Made by a program: the position numbers and the translations under genes. DNA of 64,000 nt, taken from NCBI GenBank assembly GCA_018894105.1, contig CM032121.1, forward strand, positions 34,390,230 to 34,454,229. Reading direction: 5' to 3'. This document shows positions 1 through 12,310 of the stretch, piece by piece (position 1 is the first letter of the stretch; the number at the start of each line of letters is the position of its first letter). This DNA comes from Jacaranda mimosifolia (lineage: Eukaryota; Streptophyta; Magnoliopsida; Lamiales; Bignoniaceae). The notes beneath the pieces are model-generated. The model was given only the letters and a program-made list of their open reading frames with translations, did not search any database and was not told where the DNA came from.

Positions 1-761
1 GGGTCATTGCTCCTATCATACCAAATCTGGGAGCTTAAAGTGTGAAGCCACTGACCCAGCCAATATTTCTATAGAAAATGGTGAGTTCTTCTTTTGCAGT
101 GCTGAGGTCCCTTTCTTCTTAAGTTCATCTATCTTTCCACTCAGCTGTTTAATCTACTCGCTGATCTCATTGAATTCTTCCCTTGAAAGTATGAGCTAGA
201 TCATCTTGATTCAATGTTAGCGATTCCAATCTCGATACTTCTTCTCTTTTGTAAACGTTAGGTGGGTAACTTGGCCATCGAGCTACCTTGTTTCCCACCT
301 CACCCGAATCCCCCATCTTCTCCCTCTTGAGATCCTTAATCCTTGCACGCCCTCAGCCAATGAAGGACCCGATCTTCTATCTTGGAATAGAAGCCTATTC
401 ATCGATGGCGAAACCACCTAAACTAGAGCTATTGCTACAACTTGAGCTTTGCACTCATGCTTCTCCCAGAACTTTTGGCTCAGCTCAAAGACTGACCGCT
501 CTAGATACCCTCTACTCAGTTGTACAACTTGAGCTCTACTGAGGTCTAGTGCCAACGCCCCTTGTCCTATTTCTACTTAGGTGTTTTGTGGTATAACAAT
601 GGAGGGTAGCATGGGAAAAGTAGGTGAGATGAACGATGATAGGGATATCGGCAATATGGGGATAAGAGTGTCCATCGTTCATCCCAGAGTTCTATCCATA
701 ACTAATTATTCGCTCTTACTACTGCTAAATCAAATTAGAGTTCCCACATATGGCGGCAACT
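1..761 (-). pseudogene. Decayed gag region of a Tat-like Ty3/Gypsy retrotransposon
   Basis: Read on the minus strand, the segment just below 761 (GTTGCCGCCATATGTGGGAA) resembles the primer-binding region of the intact element at 10780 (TTGGCGCCGTCTGTGGGAA) and follows a CATCA LTR-like end. Near the window edge the minus strand reads SPF-IEILAG-V-SHFKLPDL and then, after a frameshift, YDRSNDP. This is the layout of plant gag (a Leu/Pro stretch followed by a YDG-DP motif). The reading frames are broken throughout. The rest of the element lies outside the window. The assignment rests on two short similarities, so it is moderate. Confidence 0.5.
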
Positions 762-1110
762 GATGTAGCTCGAGATCTTGGGCCTAGACCTTGAACTCAA
801 TTTTTCAAAATTACCCCTGTTCTCGATCTCAATCTCGATTCAGATCGTGCTCCACACAAGTATTTTGGGTATCCGACCTGACTGCAAGAGCACACGTTAG
901 GCTAGCTAAGATCACCCTCAGTTAAGGTTCTCTGATGCCTAAGTTAGTAAGTTGTTGAGGTGATAAAATAAGAGCTCAAAGTAAGCTTAAGAACTCAAGT
1001 AAAAGTTGAGTAAATATCACATAACATGGTACTGTGTGATTTTTTTATTTTATAGGTGTTGGGTTGTCCTTATTTGTACAGATCGAGGTGGCGAGTTGCT
1101 ATATATCATA
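762..1110 (-). repeat. Probable LTR remnant of the same element
   Basis: On the plus strand the stretch starts TGATGTAG, which is the reverse complement of an LTR 3' end in CTACATCA, immediately next to the primer-site-like sequence. The distal boundary is not visible; I stop where the sequence becomes AT-rich. No second LTR is in the window to align. Confidence 0.3.
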
Positions 1111-1510
1111 TCTATAATTGATCAACGGTTTGCAATCCAAATCATGTCCTGGATCGGGTCGGGTTCCATTGGGTCTTGACCCCGACCCGAATTAAAAGAC
1201 GCAGATCCTGTCCTGTATGAATTTTTTGCTAAAATTCGAGGGTAAAATAGTCTTTTAAGCTATTCTTATTAATTACCATCATCACAGTCTATATCAATTC
1301 TATGATAACCAAAATTTATGCAGGTAGGAACCGCATCGCATGACAACTGGTATAAGTAAATAGAAAATGACCCAAAATCTAAAATGCAGCACATCTCAAA
1401 GCAACTACAAAATGGCAATAAATCAATTGAAGATCAAGATTGCAACTAACATCTAGATGTGATGGAAAAGAATGTTGGCTGAGTCTCAATATTCTTAAAG
1501 AAGAACGGGA

Positions 1511-2455
1511 TAGGCCTGTAAATGGGTAGGGTATCACCCTACCCATACCCATACCCTAAAATACCCAGAAAGATGAGACATTAATCTTACCCTACCCTAA
1601 AATTCCCAGAAGTATGAGACCCTAATCCTGCACTGCCTATTTAACCCAATACTCATTGGGTCTAATTTATTGAACTTATGTTTTTTAATGTACATATTTA
1701 TTTTCTTAATATTTACTAAAAATATGATTTTGCATAAGATAACAAAAAATAATTTTTTTATATTTAATTTAATTTAATCATTAAATTTAAATTATTTAAT
1801 TTTAAGCTTTTTTCTAATTAAATTAATTGTTTTATTGATATAATAGTTAAACTTTATTAATATAATTAACAATTAAACTTTTTGCTAATTAAATTAATAT
1901 AACTAAAAAATATTTAATAAAAATAGTTTAAAAGCAAAAACTTTTTTCTATATTTAATTTTATAAAAACGGCTAATTTCTATTTTAATAAACTTTATTCA
2001 TTAATAAAATTAATTTTATTAATTGTTTTTATAAAAATTATTTATTCCACTATTAATTTTAATATTCTTAATTTTATTAATGAAAAATGCTCAACTATTG
2101 CTATTGCTATTCTAATTTTAAAAAAAAAAATTGTTATCCCAATATATTAACTTTATTAATTTAGTTTAATTTTTAATGAAGAAAATTATTTTGTTGTTAC
2201 TGTTTATTTACATATTTGTAATATTTATATATAAAAAGTTTATCATTAATATAAATTTGATTTGGGTATAAACAATTTTTAGGTTCATAAATTAAATTTA
2301 AGTATAAAATAATGGGTAATTTTTGTTATGGGTACACGGGTAATTTATGGGTACAGACCCTACCCATACCCATTACATTATATTTAATAAGTATGAGTAT
2401 GGGTATTAATATTTTGGGCATGGATAGAGTAACATCCGACCCATTTACAGGCCTA
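1511..2455. mobile_element. hAT-type MITE with perfect 8-bp target duplication
   Basis: The terminal inverted repeats are TAGGCCTGTAAATGGGTAGG on the left and its counterpart GACCCATTTACAGGCCTA on the right. They are flanked by identical 8-bp duplications GAACGGGA at 1503-1510 and 2456-2463. The interior is AT-rich with several copies of TACCCATACCC and no transposase frame. An 8-bp duplication and TAG-type ends are the hAT hallmark. It is non-autonomous, 945 bp. Confidence 0.9.
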
Positions 2456-2589
2456 GAACGGGATATTATTATTTCACTCTATATACTATATATTTTTAAT
2501 TTAACAATCAATTACAACTCACCTAAATATAGAGTTTAGTGAATGATATGAATTTTTTCTACTTTACAAATTGTAATAGTGACACACAA

Positions 2590-2783
2590 CGTCTAGTGGT
2601 ATTAGTCTTTCCTATTATATGAGATGTCTTGAGTTTGAGTCTGAATGGGCTTCTTTGTGCACTTTATGTGCATTTGGTTGTGAAGTATATAATTTAATGA
2701 CATAATTTAAGAATATGATAATAATGATTTGTTGAAAGGATAAAAACTCGTCTTTTGTAATGTTTTCTGAAAAAAAAAAAAAA
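2590..2783 (+). mobile_element. tRNA-derived SINE with poly(A) tail
   Basis: A 194-bp insertion starts with a pol III box-A-like TAGTGGTATTAG and a box-B-like GAGTTTGAGTC and ends in an A-tract. It is bracketed by a perfect 15-bp direct repeat (AATAGTGACACACAA) at 2575-2589 and 2784-2798. Long target duplications, A-tail and internal pol III boxes together identify a SINE. The poly(A) and duplication look young; the box sequences are slightly off consensus. Confidence 0.85.
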
Positions 2784-2798
2784 AATAGTGACACACAA

Positions 2799-4316
2799 TG
2801 ACCAATTCTAAAAGACAACTTTTTCATTTAATTAGGATGCCTAATCATGGACCAATCATTCAAGGAGAGTCAAGACCATGGTTTGCCAAAACACGGATTA
2901 ATCAGTTAAAACGGACGTTTCAAAATTGAATTGGACACCAACGTTTTGTTGTTTCGGTGTGTAATAGTTGCAACTTAGAACCGTTGCACCAGGCCAATAA
3001 ATCGGCTGGAATAGCGTGACATCGGACGAGGAGATTGGAATGGGTTGCTTGAAAACAGGGGAGGCGGGAAGCCGCTCAACAGTCTTTTCCTTTCTTTTTT
3101 TTTTTTTTTTTTTAAAAAGAAGAAGCTAATTTTGCATATTATCTTAACTATTTATTTAGAAATTGCATTTAGATGTTTATTCTAGTTTCTACATATTTAG
3201 TTCTATATTAATTCAAAATATAATAAATTTATTTTTTAAATATTTTATTTTTTGTTATATGTAAATTTGAATTTTTAATTTATAAAAGAATAAGAATGTA
3301 TAAAGAATTAATATATAACATGTCTTATATGTTGCTTGATTTTAACAAAAAGTTAAATCATATTAAGAAAAATATAATACTTAAATGATCGAAAATTTTA
3401 ATTATTTGTTTACATGACAGAAAATTGAAAATCATTTCAATTAGTTTCTAAAATATTTTTGTATTAATACATTTCATCAAAAAATCTGCTAAAGGAAGTT
3501 ACAAAATTATGTACATTATTGTTCTACACTTTTTATTAGTGATGTTATAATTTTATTATGTCAAATTCACTTTCATTATATTGTTGAATAATTGAATAAA
3601 CAATTTAAAAAACATTATCCTCAATACTGCTATAAGAAAGCCTTATGAAATCTAAATCAATTTTTAATGCATAAAATTGTGTTATTGTCTAAAATAAATA
3701 CTATTAGACATTTTTATGTGTTTTAATATTTTTTGAATTTTCTTTTTTAAAAATTTTGAATGCTTTAAATCACAAAATGTGTGGAACGTCCATGACTGTT
3801 CTGCGATATTGCAATAGAATTAGAACTATAGTCTCTATTCTATTCTCCACGATCGTTGCTGCAAACCATAGTTGGAACACTGTGAGGTAGATATAATTTA
3901 TTTAGAACGAATGCCTCTTAAAAAGTAACAAAGTTCTACAAAAATATATTTAAGTTAAATTTCTACTCATGAATATAATACTATAAATTTACATGACTAC
4001 ATCGTCTAATGAATAGAGACTTAAGTTGATAAATGCTAGTCCTACAATAATAACTAATAGATTTTCTTACGTATTCCTCCCAAACACAAACACCAAAACC
4101 CATACACAAATCCAGATAAAATTCCATATCCATCTATTTCATCCCACTTTTAATTTTCTATTTTATTTTTTATTCCATAATATGTGTATTAAATTTTTTT
4201 TATAAAAATAATTAATTAAAAATTAAATACATTTAATATAAACACATCAAATTATAATAGAAAATAGAATTAATATAAAATAAAATAAATAATTCAAAAT
4301 GATTTCATCCCCACTC
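2799..4316. other. AT-rich intergenic stretch, no gene seen
   Basis: No coding frame of interest and no terminal repeats with target duplications were found. There is a poly(T) run near 3093-3111. The end abuts the 3' end of the DUF1262 gene, so 4150-4316 may be its 3' UTR. Confidence 0.5.
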
Positions 4317-6105
4317 TCACTCACATCTACACTCAATCCTCTCAGTATTTCTAAAATTAAAATTAATCAACAAACTCCCATCCATTCTCCTCAACACAAA
4401 ACTCTCCACCAAAACATAACACCCAAACTTGCTCCACCTATTATTCCTACTCTCAATCTCCTTACTCCCATGAACTCTCACATCCCTCTCCCCATCGAAC
4501 CACCCTCTCATGCCCTGCACCCACTTCATCTTCTCCCAAAACGCAGAGCTCAAACCTACGCCAACTCTCCTCCGGCACTCTCCTTTAACCCTAAACCAAA
4601 CGAACCCATCCCCCTGCCGTCCACCATCCTTTTCGCCTTCCAATCCAACCACAAAACAGACTAATCTCTTCACAATTGCATCCACAACCACCACGTTCTG
4701 ATTATTCTCATTTTCGCCCGTATAAATCTGCTCCCACCACTGCTTGAGGCTCAATTCGTAGACCAAAGATTTCCTCATTTGGTCGCCCAATCTGCAGTTT
4801 TCCTCCTTCACCAATATGAATGGACAGTACCATTTTCCGATCACAACAGGAGTGGAGCGCTTCGAGTGCAGTGGGAAGTTCAGATCGGAGAAGTTTAGCG
4901 CGGGGGAATCGTGGAGGATTGGGGGTGGAGTTTCTTGTAGATGGAGTTTGAACGAAGGAGAGGAGAGAACTTCCCATCCGCCTTTTCGGAGGAAATTTGG
5001 AGGATAACCATCTCATTCTACTGATTTGGCGTAAAATCCGCCGGTGGGGTATGGGCGAATCTCGAATTGTTGGTATCTGTCTCTGTGATCGAACGGCCTG
5101 GTTTTTGGATCCACCCTGGTAGTTCTGAAGCAGCATATTCCTGCCTCTCCCTCTCTGGAACATGTGTATGCTTGCCTAAAGCAAATATATATATATATAT
5201 ATATATCATGATCCATTAAAAGTAAAATCCCAAAACCGTTCATGAATCAGCAAAGAAGAACAATGTATGATGGGGTGTATGTGCTCTCAGGATAAAGCAT
5301 AGTATGATGTGCATGCATGTGCTGTCAGTTGTTTAGCTTAATTATTTCTTTTCTTTGACAAACATCTTGATACTATTCTTTTCAATTCGAGACAATGGAA
5401 TCTGACCATCTCGCTATATAAAAAATAGTAAACTTGATAGGCAGTCAAAAAAAAAAATGCTGATCTTTAACGTTGGAATTCAAATAAAAAGAAAATATGT
5501 TTTATGGGATATTTTATTTCGAATTCCATTAAGGCAAATAAATAATAAAAACTTAGATACAGACTCTATATTTTTTAATTATCCATAAAGGCAAATGAAA
5601 TGAATTCTCAAAATTGTGGAATAAAACATTCAGACTTCTCAATAACATCAATCTTTTTGAATATATGATGGGCTTTCTTGGAAAAAATATTGGCGCAAGT
5701 GTGAACAAGATATGTACAACTTGAGGAACTAAAAAGACAAAGGAATCGGCGCCAAAATGGTCATAGAACTGAAAAACTAACATACCCTTTGCGTCTTCCC
5801 TTAGCTTTGATAACATAGTAGCGATTGGATGAAAGAGGCTGATCAAGAACAGGTACAAACCAAACCTTTGTAATGCTTGCCTCTTCGTGTAATGATGAGT
5901 GAACCACCTGCAAGATCTTGTCCGAAGGGAATGGCAGCCTTTTGATTCTGTTGTTTTTCCATATCCCACAGCAGAAAGAATCCATCGCCTCTGATTCTTC
6001 ATCTGAAACGACCAGTTGGCCTGAACATAGACCGTCTGGTTGTGGCCGCACTGAGAGAGCACCAGGATAGTTGCGATATAGCGATCGCGGTCTTGTTACG
6101 TACAT
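4317..6105 (-). pseudogene. DUF1262 family gene with one in-frame stop
   Basis: Two exons on the minus strand. Exon 1 (6105-5786) begins MYVTRPRSLYRNYPGALS, the usual family start, and ends at a GTATGT donor. Exon 2 (5175-4317) follows a TTTGCTTTAG acceptor, and the joined frame reads KGRRKGQAYTCSREGE. Later family landmarks are PFDHRDRYQQFEI, VIGKWYCPF and the C-terminal RRMDGSLLINFNFR. The total of about 392 codons matches the normal family length of 380-400. The frame is open except for one TGA at 5013-5015 in the middle (SVE-stop-DGYPPN), consistent with CGA to TGA or TGG to TGA. The family has no established function; members respond to stress in some expression surveys. The 610-bp intron contains an (AT)n run at 5186-5207. 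It is either a recent pseudogene or carries a sequence error. I chose 6105 rather than 6129 as start because family proteins begin MYVTRP. Confidence 0.8.
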
Positions 6106-8186
6106 ATTTGACACTGATCTGTTACACAATCTAGATGAGCTAGCGAAGAACAGAAACTATTAACAAAATTTGCAGATAAAAGCAAAACATCAATGACTGA
6201 GGTACTCTACTCAATCTTTTCCTTTTCTTTCTTTTTATGAGAAAGTTGATTAGCAAATCAATTTTTATGATTTGTATTCCACTTTCTTTGCAGTGCACAG
6301 CTCTGCTTTTGGTCCACTTTTTTACTTTAGATCTTGTATCTTTAATGTTTCTGCTATTCATTAGTGCTTTTAGCCTCTTTTGGTCTTTCAAGAAAAAAAA
6401 CTACCATCTTTTCTAAAGCAGAATTGGATTAAAAATGACTAGAAGGGAGGCAATCAAAGTGGGTGAAAAGTTTTTGCTGTAATGAAAATGTGTCATAGTT
6501 GCAGATGAATGTTCAGTATAAATGTGTGTGTCATTCCACAAAGGGTAAAGTTTGCTCTGAGTAGGGACATGAAAAAAGTTTCGTCAGACTATCCTTTTCT
6601 TTAATGAAGTCAAATCAGAAACAAAATGCACAAGATAAGGGTTGTGATATAACTCAAAGGAGGAATAGTCTACTTTACCCCCCTACAACTAAAAACTAAT
6701 TCCCCTACTAATCCACGCGAAGTTCACACTAGTGAAACCCGATTTGGATCCGAGTACAAGCTATAATCAATTACACATCACCATTCCACCAAGCATCATC
6801 TTAGCAACCCATATCCCGGCTACATAATATAAAATTTACACACACATCAAGATTCATTAAAGATCAAATTCCACACCTCATACATATAAGTATGATATAT
6901 ATGAGGGCTATACTACTAAATCAATCAATTAGTCACTCAGTTGTTCAACTAGTTGGGAATAAATGTAGTTGTATTGAAGTGTATATAATATTTTTTTAAA
7001 TGTAAAATTTAAGTTAATTATGTGCATCTAGAGTTAATAAATAATATGAAATGTAAGATAAAATATTAAATTAAAATAAAAGAAGTGAAATAATGTACCA
7101 GACACGTCTAATAAGTTTTTATTGGCGTCAAACTCGCCAGAGCATATGTAAAGATGAAGATGCCACGTAAAAACCGATTGGATAGAAAGGCTTGATGTTT
7201 TATATGATTCTTATGTTAAATTTTCTTTGTAATTATCCTCATCTAATATAATTAATTGTATGTATAATTAGAATAGGTGGAGATACACAAGTGTAGGTCC
7301 TTTTCGGACATATTAATATCTATCGGCATATGTCCTATGGTCTAGCAATTTATTTATTTGTTTATCTCCCTTTAGTTTCTTCGTTCCTAATAAATCAATG
7401 TTTCGACTCCGATTTTAAGGAACAATATTACGTTGTGTCTGGATCAATAAATTCAATGAGAAAATAATAAAAATATGCAAAAGTTAAAACCCAAATTATA
7501 CAATTTGAGGTTAAAATATTTTTCTTAACATTCTCTTTATGCAAATTCAAAATTTCAGACATAGTAATTAGTATAGAACAATGTTGTCCTAAGTTCAAAA
7601 AATATAATATTATACTTTCTTTTTTATATATGCACTTTTTTTCTTTCCTTTTTTATTCTCTAAAATTCAAGATTCAAAAGTAATGTAAATTTTAAAACTG
7701 CAGAATTCTTTAATATATATATCTATCTATGTGTTGTGTGTGTATATTCTAATAAAAATTCTTAATATCTTAAATTAATTGTACACAACATCATGAAGCG
7801 CCGCTAATTATTGTACCAATTCTTGGTGCATAATGTCGCATAAATTGAAAAAATAAAATAAAAACTGAAGCAAATTGAGTGCATCAATATGAAGATGTGG
7901 ATAATTAAAAGGTAGAGATCCCAAAATTGAATTTTTATAATTTAGCAAAGAAGAAATCAAATTCTTCATTCTTCACATTCTTCTTCAAATCGTTGCAAAA
8001 TCTGCAACAACCCTTCCAAAGGAACATATTTTAGAGGCAAAATAAATAGTAAAAGTGACTTCCTTTTTTTCCATACAATATGATGGGGTTGAGATTAACT
8101 AAGTTTGGCTTCAAAATCTCTTTTACATAAAGAAAAAGTGACGCCATTTCGATCAACATGATGATAACTGATGATCCAAAGTAGAT
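6106..8186. other. Intergenic; left edge of the first KIN segmental copy
   Basis: No gene seen. From about 6540 the sequence is shared with the other copies of the KIN-bearing segment, for example GGGACATGAAAAAAGTTTCG near 6560, the GGCATATGTCC-GGTC stretch near 7325, and the CACAACATCATGAAGCGCC stretch near 7786 (counterparts near 26240, 31800 and 42140). It contains the 3' flank of gene A. Confidence 0.6.
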
Positions 8187-9004
8187 TCACTTATTCATTC
8201 CAGTGGAATTCTTAACGGCATCACTAGCTCCTTGTGCCTTAGCCATCATCTGCTGGCCAGCCTGAAAAAAATTTCACATACGTAATATTTCAGCAATTCA
8301 TATATAATAGTTGATCTCGAAGAACAATTTTGAAATTAGTACAAATCCACCATGTCTCAGGAACCTTATGAGGACAATGGTTTATATGAAGTAATGGCGG
8401 ATCTCACAGCCCACTTGTATGATAGCTCTTATAGAGGGGATGTCAGAAACCTCTCTGTTAAAGATATCAGACTGTCCTTAAAGGAGATTGTATTATATTA
8501 AAATTACTGTACTAGCTATATTCGGATGTGTAGGAGGATTTAATTTTGCTTGATGTATTTTGGAGTCCTCTCCATTGAAGTAGCTATAATTCAAGTTTAT
8601 GTACGGGTGTCTTCTGCTAGTTCTTTTTAATCTAAGTCTAAATTTCTTTAAATTAAATTAGTACAGATAAATTGTACTAATTTCTTTAATGTAGATCAAT
8701 TCTGAAATTAGTACAAATAAATTGCTGTTTTTTTGGGGGAGAAATTTTCAAACCTCCTGGACTGATTCCTTGGCAGATTGGGCAGTGTTGCTAATTTTGT
8801 CCATCATCTGGCTAGCCTTCTCCTGAAAAATAAAGCCCAAATAGAGAAAAAAGAAGAAAAAAAGAAAGTGACGATCAATAAAAACATTAGTTTAATCAAA
8901 TAATGGATTTTAACAATTAATTACAAAATGAAATAATTAATTAATCTGACCTGAGCTTGGCCCTTGGCCTCACCGGCATGATAATTGGCTTTAGCAGAAT
9001 CCAT
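8187..9004 (-). CDS. KIN/COR6.6-like stress protein (gene A)
   Basis: Three exons on the minus strand, 9004-8951, 8822-8754 and 8261-8187, all with GT-AG introns in phase 0, give a 65-residue hydrophilic protein. It starts MDSAKANYHAGEAKGQAQ, continues EKASQMMDKISNTAQ, and ends KNSTGMNK. The AGEAKGQAQEK start, the repeated Ala/Gln/Lys amphipathic segments and the C-terminal TG-NK match the KIN1/KIN2 (COR6.6) family of about 66 residues, which are cold-, drought- and ABA-induced LEA-like proteins, probably disordered. The biochemical role is not settled. Exon lengths (54, 69, 75 bp) are identical in genes B and C. Intron 2 is 492 bp against about 100-126 bp in the paralogues because of an insertion (8347-8696). 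An ABRE-like TACGTGAC lies on the minus strand at 9387-9380. Confidence 0.9.
8347..8696 (+). other. cDNA-like insertion in KIN intron 2, with 49-codon ORF
   Basis: This 350-bp stretch is absent from the same intron in genes B, C and D. It is flanked by a 22-bp direct repeat with one mismatch (core TGAAATTAGTACAAAT at 8331-8346 and 8703-8718). It opens with CCACCATG, a good plant start context, and an ORF at 8352-8501 that begins MSQEPYEDNGLYEVMADL and ends KEIVLY. The composition looks coding and differs from the AT-rich surroundings. I do not recognise the protein. No poly(A) is visible, so a retroposed transcript or a repair-templated filler are both possible. It lies antisense to gene A. 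Confidence 0.55.
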
Positions 9005-9118
9005 CACTGGTTTATATATCTTTCAGGGGGAAGTTCTTACAAACTAAAGTAGGATAATTGGCAAGTTTTAGGTTCTGAACTAATGTTTTAAGATTTCATG
9101 GGCAAGAAAAAAGTTTAG

Positions 9119-9126
9119 TATATATA
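9119..9126 (-). promoter_or_regulatory. Putative TATA box of KIN gene A
   Basis: TATATATA lies about 115 bp upstream of the gene A start. Counterparts ATATATA sit at 27279-27285 (gene B) and 32732-32738 (gene C), each next to the same AGCTT. Conservation among paralogues supports function; the equivalent is deleted in gene D. Confidence 0.5.
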
Positions 9127-10047
9127 GCTTTGTGGTAGCCCAATTCTCTGCTTGAAATGTGATTAAATGAGGTCACAAACATAACTTACCCCTATAATTA
9201 AGGATCTAAACTTTGGTCGATTGACATCGAAAAATTTTCATGCGTTAGTTAATTTGTTAATGTTATTGATGGAAATTAATTTCAGAATCTAAAATTTATC
9301 ATGTAATTGACTTGAATTCGACTATTAAATGCCCATTTTCGATCATTTATTTTAATTTATATTTTAATTTTTATTTCATGTCACGTATATAAATTAAGCA
9401 TATGCTATCCATAATTAAATATTTTAAATAAATATTTAATAAACTTAATATTTATTTATAATATAAAATAAAAAATTAAATACCAGCTGAAATAAATGAT
9501 CTCAACTACTTTCTCTCAATTAGCTACATTATCCTCAAAATTTGGTTATTCCTATGTTAAAACATTATTACCTTGTGAATATTCAGTGCAACTTACATTT
9601 TTCATTAATTTTTAATTAATATTTTATATTAACTTCACGATCTCTACTTAAACTTTCAAAAGATTTTTTATTGGTACACCTCAACTATTCTAAACTAAGC
9701 TTAAGGCTATCAACGGATCGGATTTGGATCGGATCTGTCATATCCAAATCCGAATCCGATTAACAAAATTAATATCCGAATCTGATCCAAAATTTCATCG
9801 GATCTTTGTTAATCAATACAATATCCGAATCCGATAGATATCCGAAATCCGACTAAAAAATCCAACCTGATTTTTTTTTTCTTTTTTTTCCCTTTTAAAT
9901 TTTACAAAAATATTGTATTTATAAAGTAAATATATGTCATATTTGAATTTTTAACAACTTTTTATTATATATTAGTTCAAAGGTTAAATATTTTAATACT
10001 AAACTCATTTTTCACATTACATTAATGTATAAATGAACTAATATATG

Positions 10048-10779
10048 TGATATGGGATGACCCAAGTGCTTAGGCCCAAACCAGCAAGATCCAGTATGGG
10101 ATGGCCCAAATGCTCAAGCCCAAACCAAGAATGCCCAGTTTGGGGCTCAGGGCCCGTATGTGTCATCGACTTTACTCGACCAGATTTGCCCAGGCCCAGT
10201 CTGGCGCCCAAAGGCGCACGGAATCCCTCGACCTAAGTCGATCATACCGGGTCGAGTCGTAGGTCGAGAATAGTACAGTACTCTGCCACTGCATTAAATG
10301 TACTGACGGGCGCTACGCCTCCGCATTAATGGCGCATGCCATCCCCCTCACCGTCTGACACAGCAGGCGCCGCTACAGTGTACTATCTTGTCCTTGAAAC
10401 CTGGAAGGACAGTTAGCTAGAAATATTCAAACAGGGGAAATGACCAAGTACCCCTGGCACAAGGCTAAGGGTCCCTGGATGCACTGAGGGGCTTCCCAGA
10501 CTTTTCCTAGAAGGAAGAAGGATAGAAATACCCTCAACCCAACCTCCTAAAGGTATGCACTCATATACACTAAAAAGCCCTTACTCCGCTGCTCGATTTC
10601 TGAGGTCGACTTCTACTGACTTGAGCGTCGGAGGGCCTAAGCCAAGGGCCTCTCGGCTAGCCTAACGTTTACTGTGATTGCAGGATTCTTATCTAATCAA
10701 GCAGGAACCCGAACTTCTCAGGGCGAGTTCCCCCTATATCCTAACCCGGACACTTGTCCAACGGATTGAACCCTCATCA
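10048..10779 (+). repeat. 5' LTR
   Basis: It begins TGATATGGG and ends CCCTCATCA, and aligns over its whole length with 20173-20902. GATAGAAATA near 10523 matches the position of a TATA-like GATATAAATA in the 3' LTR, the likely promoter, mutated here. Confidence 0.95.
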
Positions 10780-10799
10780 TTTGGCGCCGTCTGTGGGAA
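10780..10799 (+). other. Primer-binding site region
   Basis: TTTGGCGCCGTCTGTGGGAA follows directly after the 5' LTR. TGGCGCC-type sites of this form are typical of Tat-lineage elements; the first bases match the 3' end of plant tRNA-Asp. Confidence 0.7.
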
Positions 10800-10819
10800 A
10801 CTTGAATCCTCTATCAAAA

Positions 10820-12310
10820 ATGGTGAATACTAGGCGAGCCCCAACTGGAAGAGGAGAAAACATGAGGTCCAGCTCTCATCCCCTTCGACAGGACCAAGAA
10901 CCAAATGCACAAGGACCCAGCACTTAGCTTGAGCCTGTGGTCACACTCACAATGCCTCAGTTAATGCAGCTCATCAGTGAGCAGATCTTTGCACATATTT
11001 CAGCACAACTCTCCTCTGTATTAAACAAACATGTCGTGCAACCGGAGCCGACAGTTAGTGCCACGCCTCAGCCTGCGGTTCCGGAGAGGGCGCGGCCAGA
11101 AAAGCGCTCTCAGCAGCTAGAATTGCTAAGACACCAGCCTAGGAGAGATTTGAGCCCGGGTCGCTTTCCTAGGGAAGCAGCCCGCCCCCCATCCAGAGAA
11201 GCAGTAGCAGACTCCTTTGCCCACGATGTTCGGCCCCTTTGAGCCCCACAGCACGATAAGGTCGAACGTTCCAGACTCAGGCCAGGCAGAAACGCGTCTC
11301 AGGCGGACTAGCAAGAGTGGGAGGAGGTATCCCACCAAGTGCAACAACTGAACAAGCGTTTGGAAGAAATTTCAAAGAGGAACGCAGACAGAGTTGCTCA
11401 GTCAGACGGGCCGCAGAAGTTCAAAAGGGAGTGGGATTCGCCGTTCGTTCAGGAGATCATTGACGAGCGCATTGCTGTCGATGCAAAGATCCCGACGGGA
11501 CTCCCGAGGTATGATGGCTCCTCAGACCCGAATGAGCATCTACTGCAGTTTGAACACATTATGTAGTTGCATGGGCACAACGATTATATCCATGCAAAGA
11601 TGCTGGTGACTACATTTCAAGGAGTGGCTTTGGACTGATTTGTGAAGCTGGAACCAACGTCCATCTTCTCCTATGACCAATTGTGCGATAAGTTTCTGCA
11701 CCAGTTCGCCAGCAGAAAAAAGGCGAAACTCCCGCACACCCACCTGCATACAGTGAAGCAGGCCGAAGGAGAATCCCTTTGGGATTTTTTCACCAGATTC
11801 AACACAGAGGTGTTGAAAATCGATAGCCCGAGGATTGAGTTTTTGATTGATGTACTGTTCTTGGGCTTGAGGCACAAGGAGTGCGCCAATGCCTTGGTGC
11901 GCATACAGCCCAGAACGATGGAGGAGCTCCTCAACCTCGCAGAGAGGTACATGACCCAGGAGGAGATGAATAGGATGAAATATTGCAGCATGGAAGCTGA
12001 CAAGAAGAAAGGCAAGGAGAAAGATGATAGACATAACAAGGAAAGACGCCTCTCCCCGATCAAATGCTTCCATGAATACACCCCACTGAACATACCGAGG
12101 AAAGAAGTGATGTTCACCATCCAACAAGACAACCTGCTCAAGAAGCCTCAAAAAATCACGAAAATCGAAGTCATGAAAAAGTCAAAGAAATACTGCTATT
12201 TCTACAAGCAGAAAGGGCAAGACACCGATGAGTGCTTTAACCTGAAGGATGAAATCGAGAGGCTGATCAGACAAGGCCACTTGAAGAAGTTCATCGAGGA
12301 GCAGGCCTGA
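10820..12310 (+). pseudogene. Retrotransposon gag, disabled by stops
   Basis: One continuous frame starts MVNTRRAPTGRGENMRSS and contains the plant gag core: PRYDGSSDPNEHLLQFEH, then FASRKKAKLPHTHLHTVKQ and WDFFTRFN, ending in a zinc-knuckle-like region (CYFYKQKGQDTDECFNLK). In-frame stops occur at 10925 (TAG), 11240 (TGA), 11309 (TAG), 11564 (TAG) and 11636 (TGA) without any frame loss, before the stop at 12308. Gag would form the virus-like particle. As it stands no full product can be made. Confidence 0.85.

Noticed and set aside
1130..1200. GGGTCGGGTT...GACCCCGACCCG inverted motif
   Set aside because: It looks like subterminal sequence of a hAT element, but no termini or duplication could be found.
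4299..4664. Plus-strand open frame rich in Pro, His and Thr
   Set aside because: It is the antisense shadow of the DUF1262 exon 2 on the minus strand, whose family landmarks are clear.
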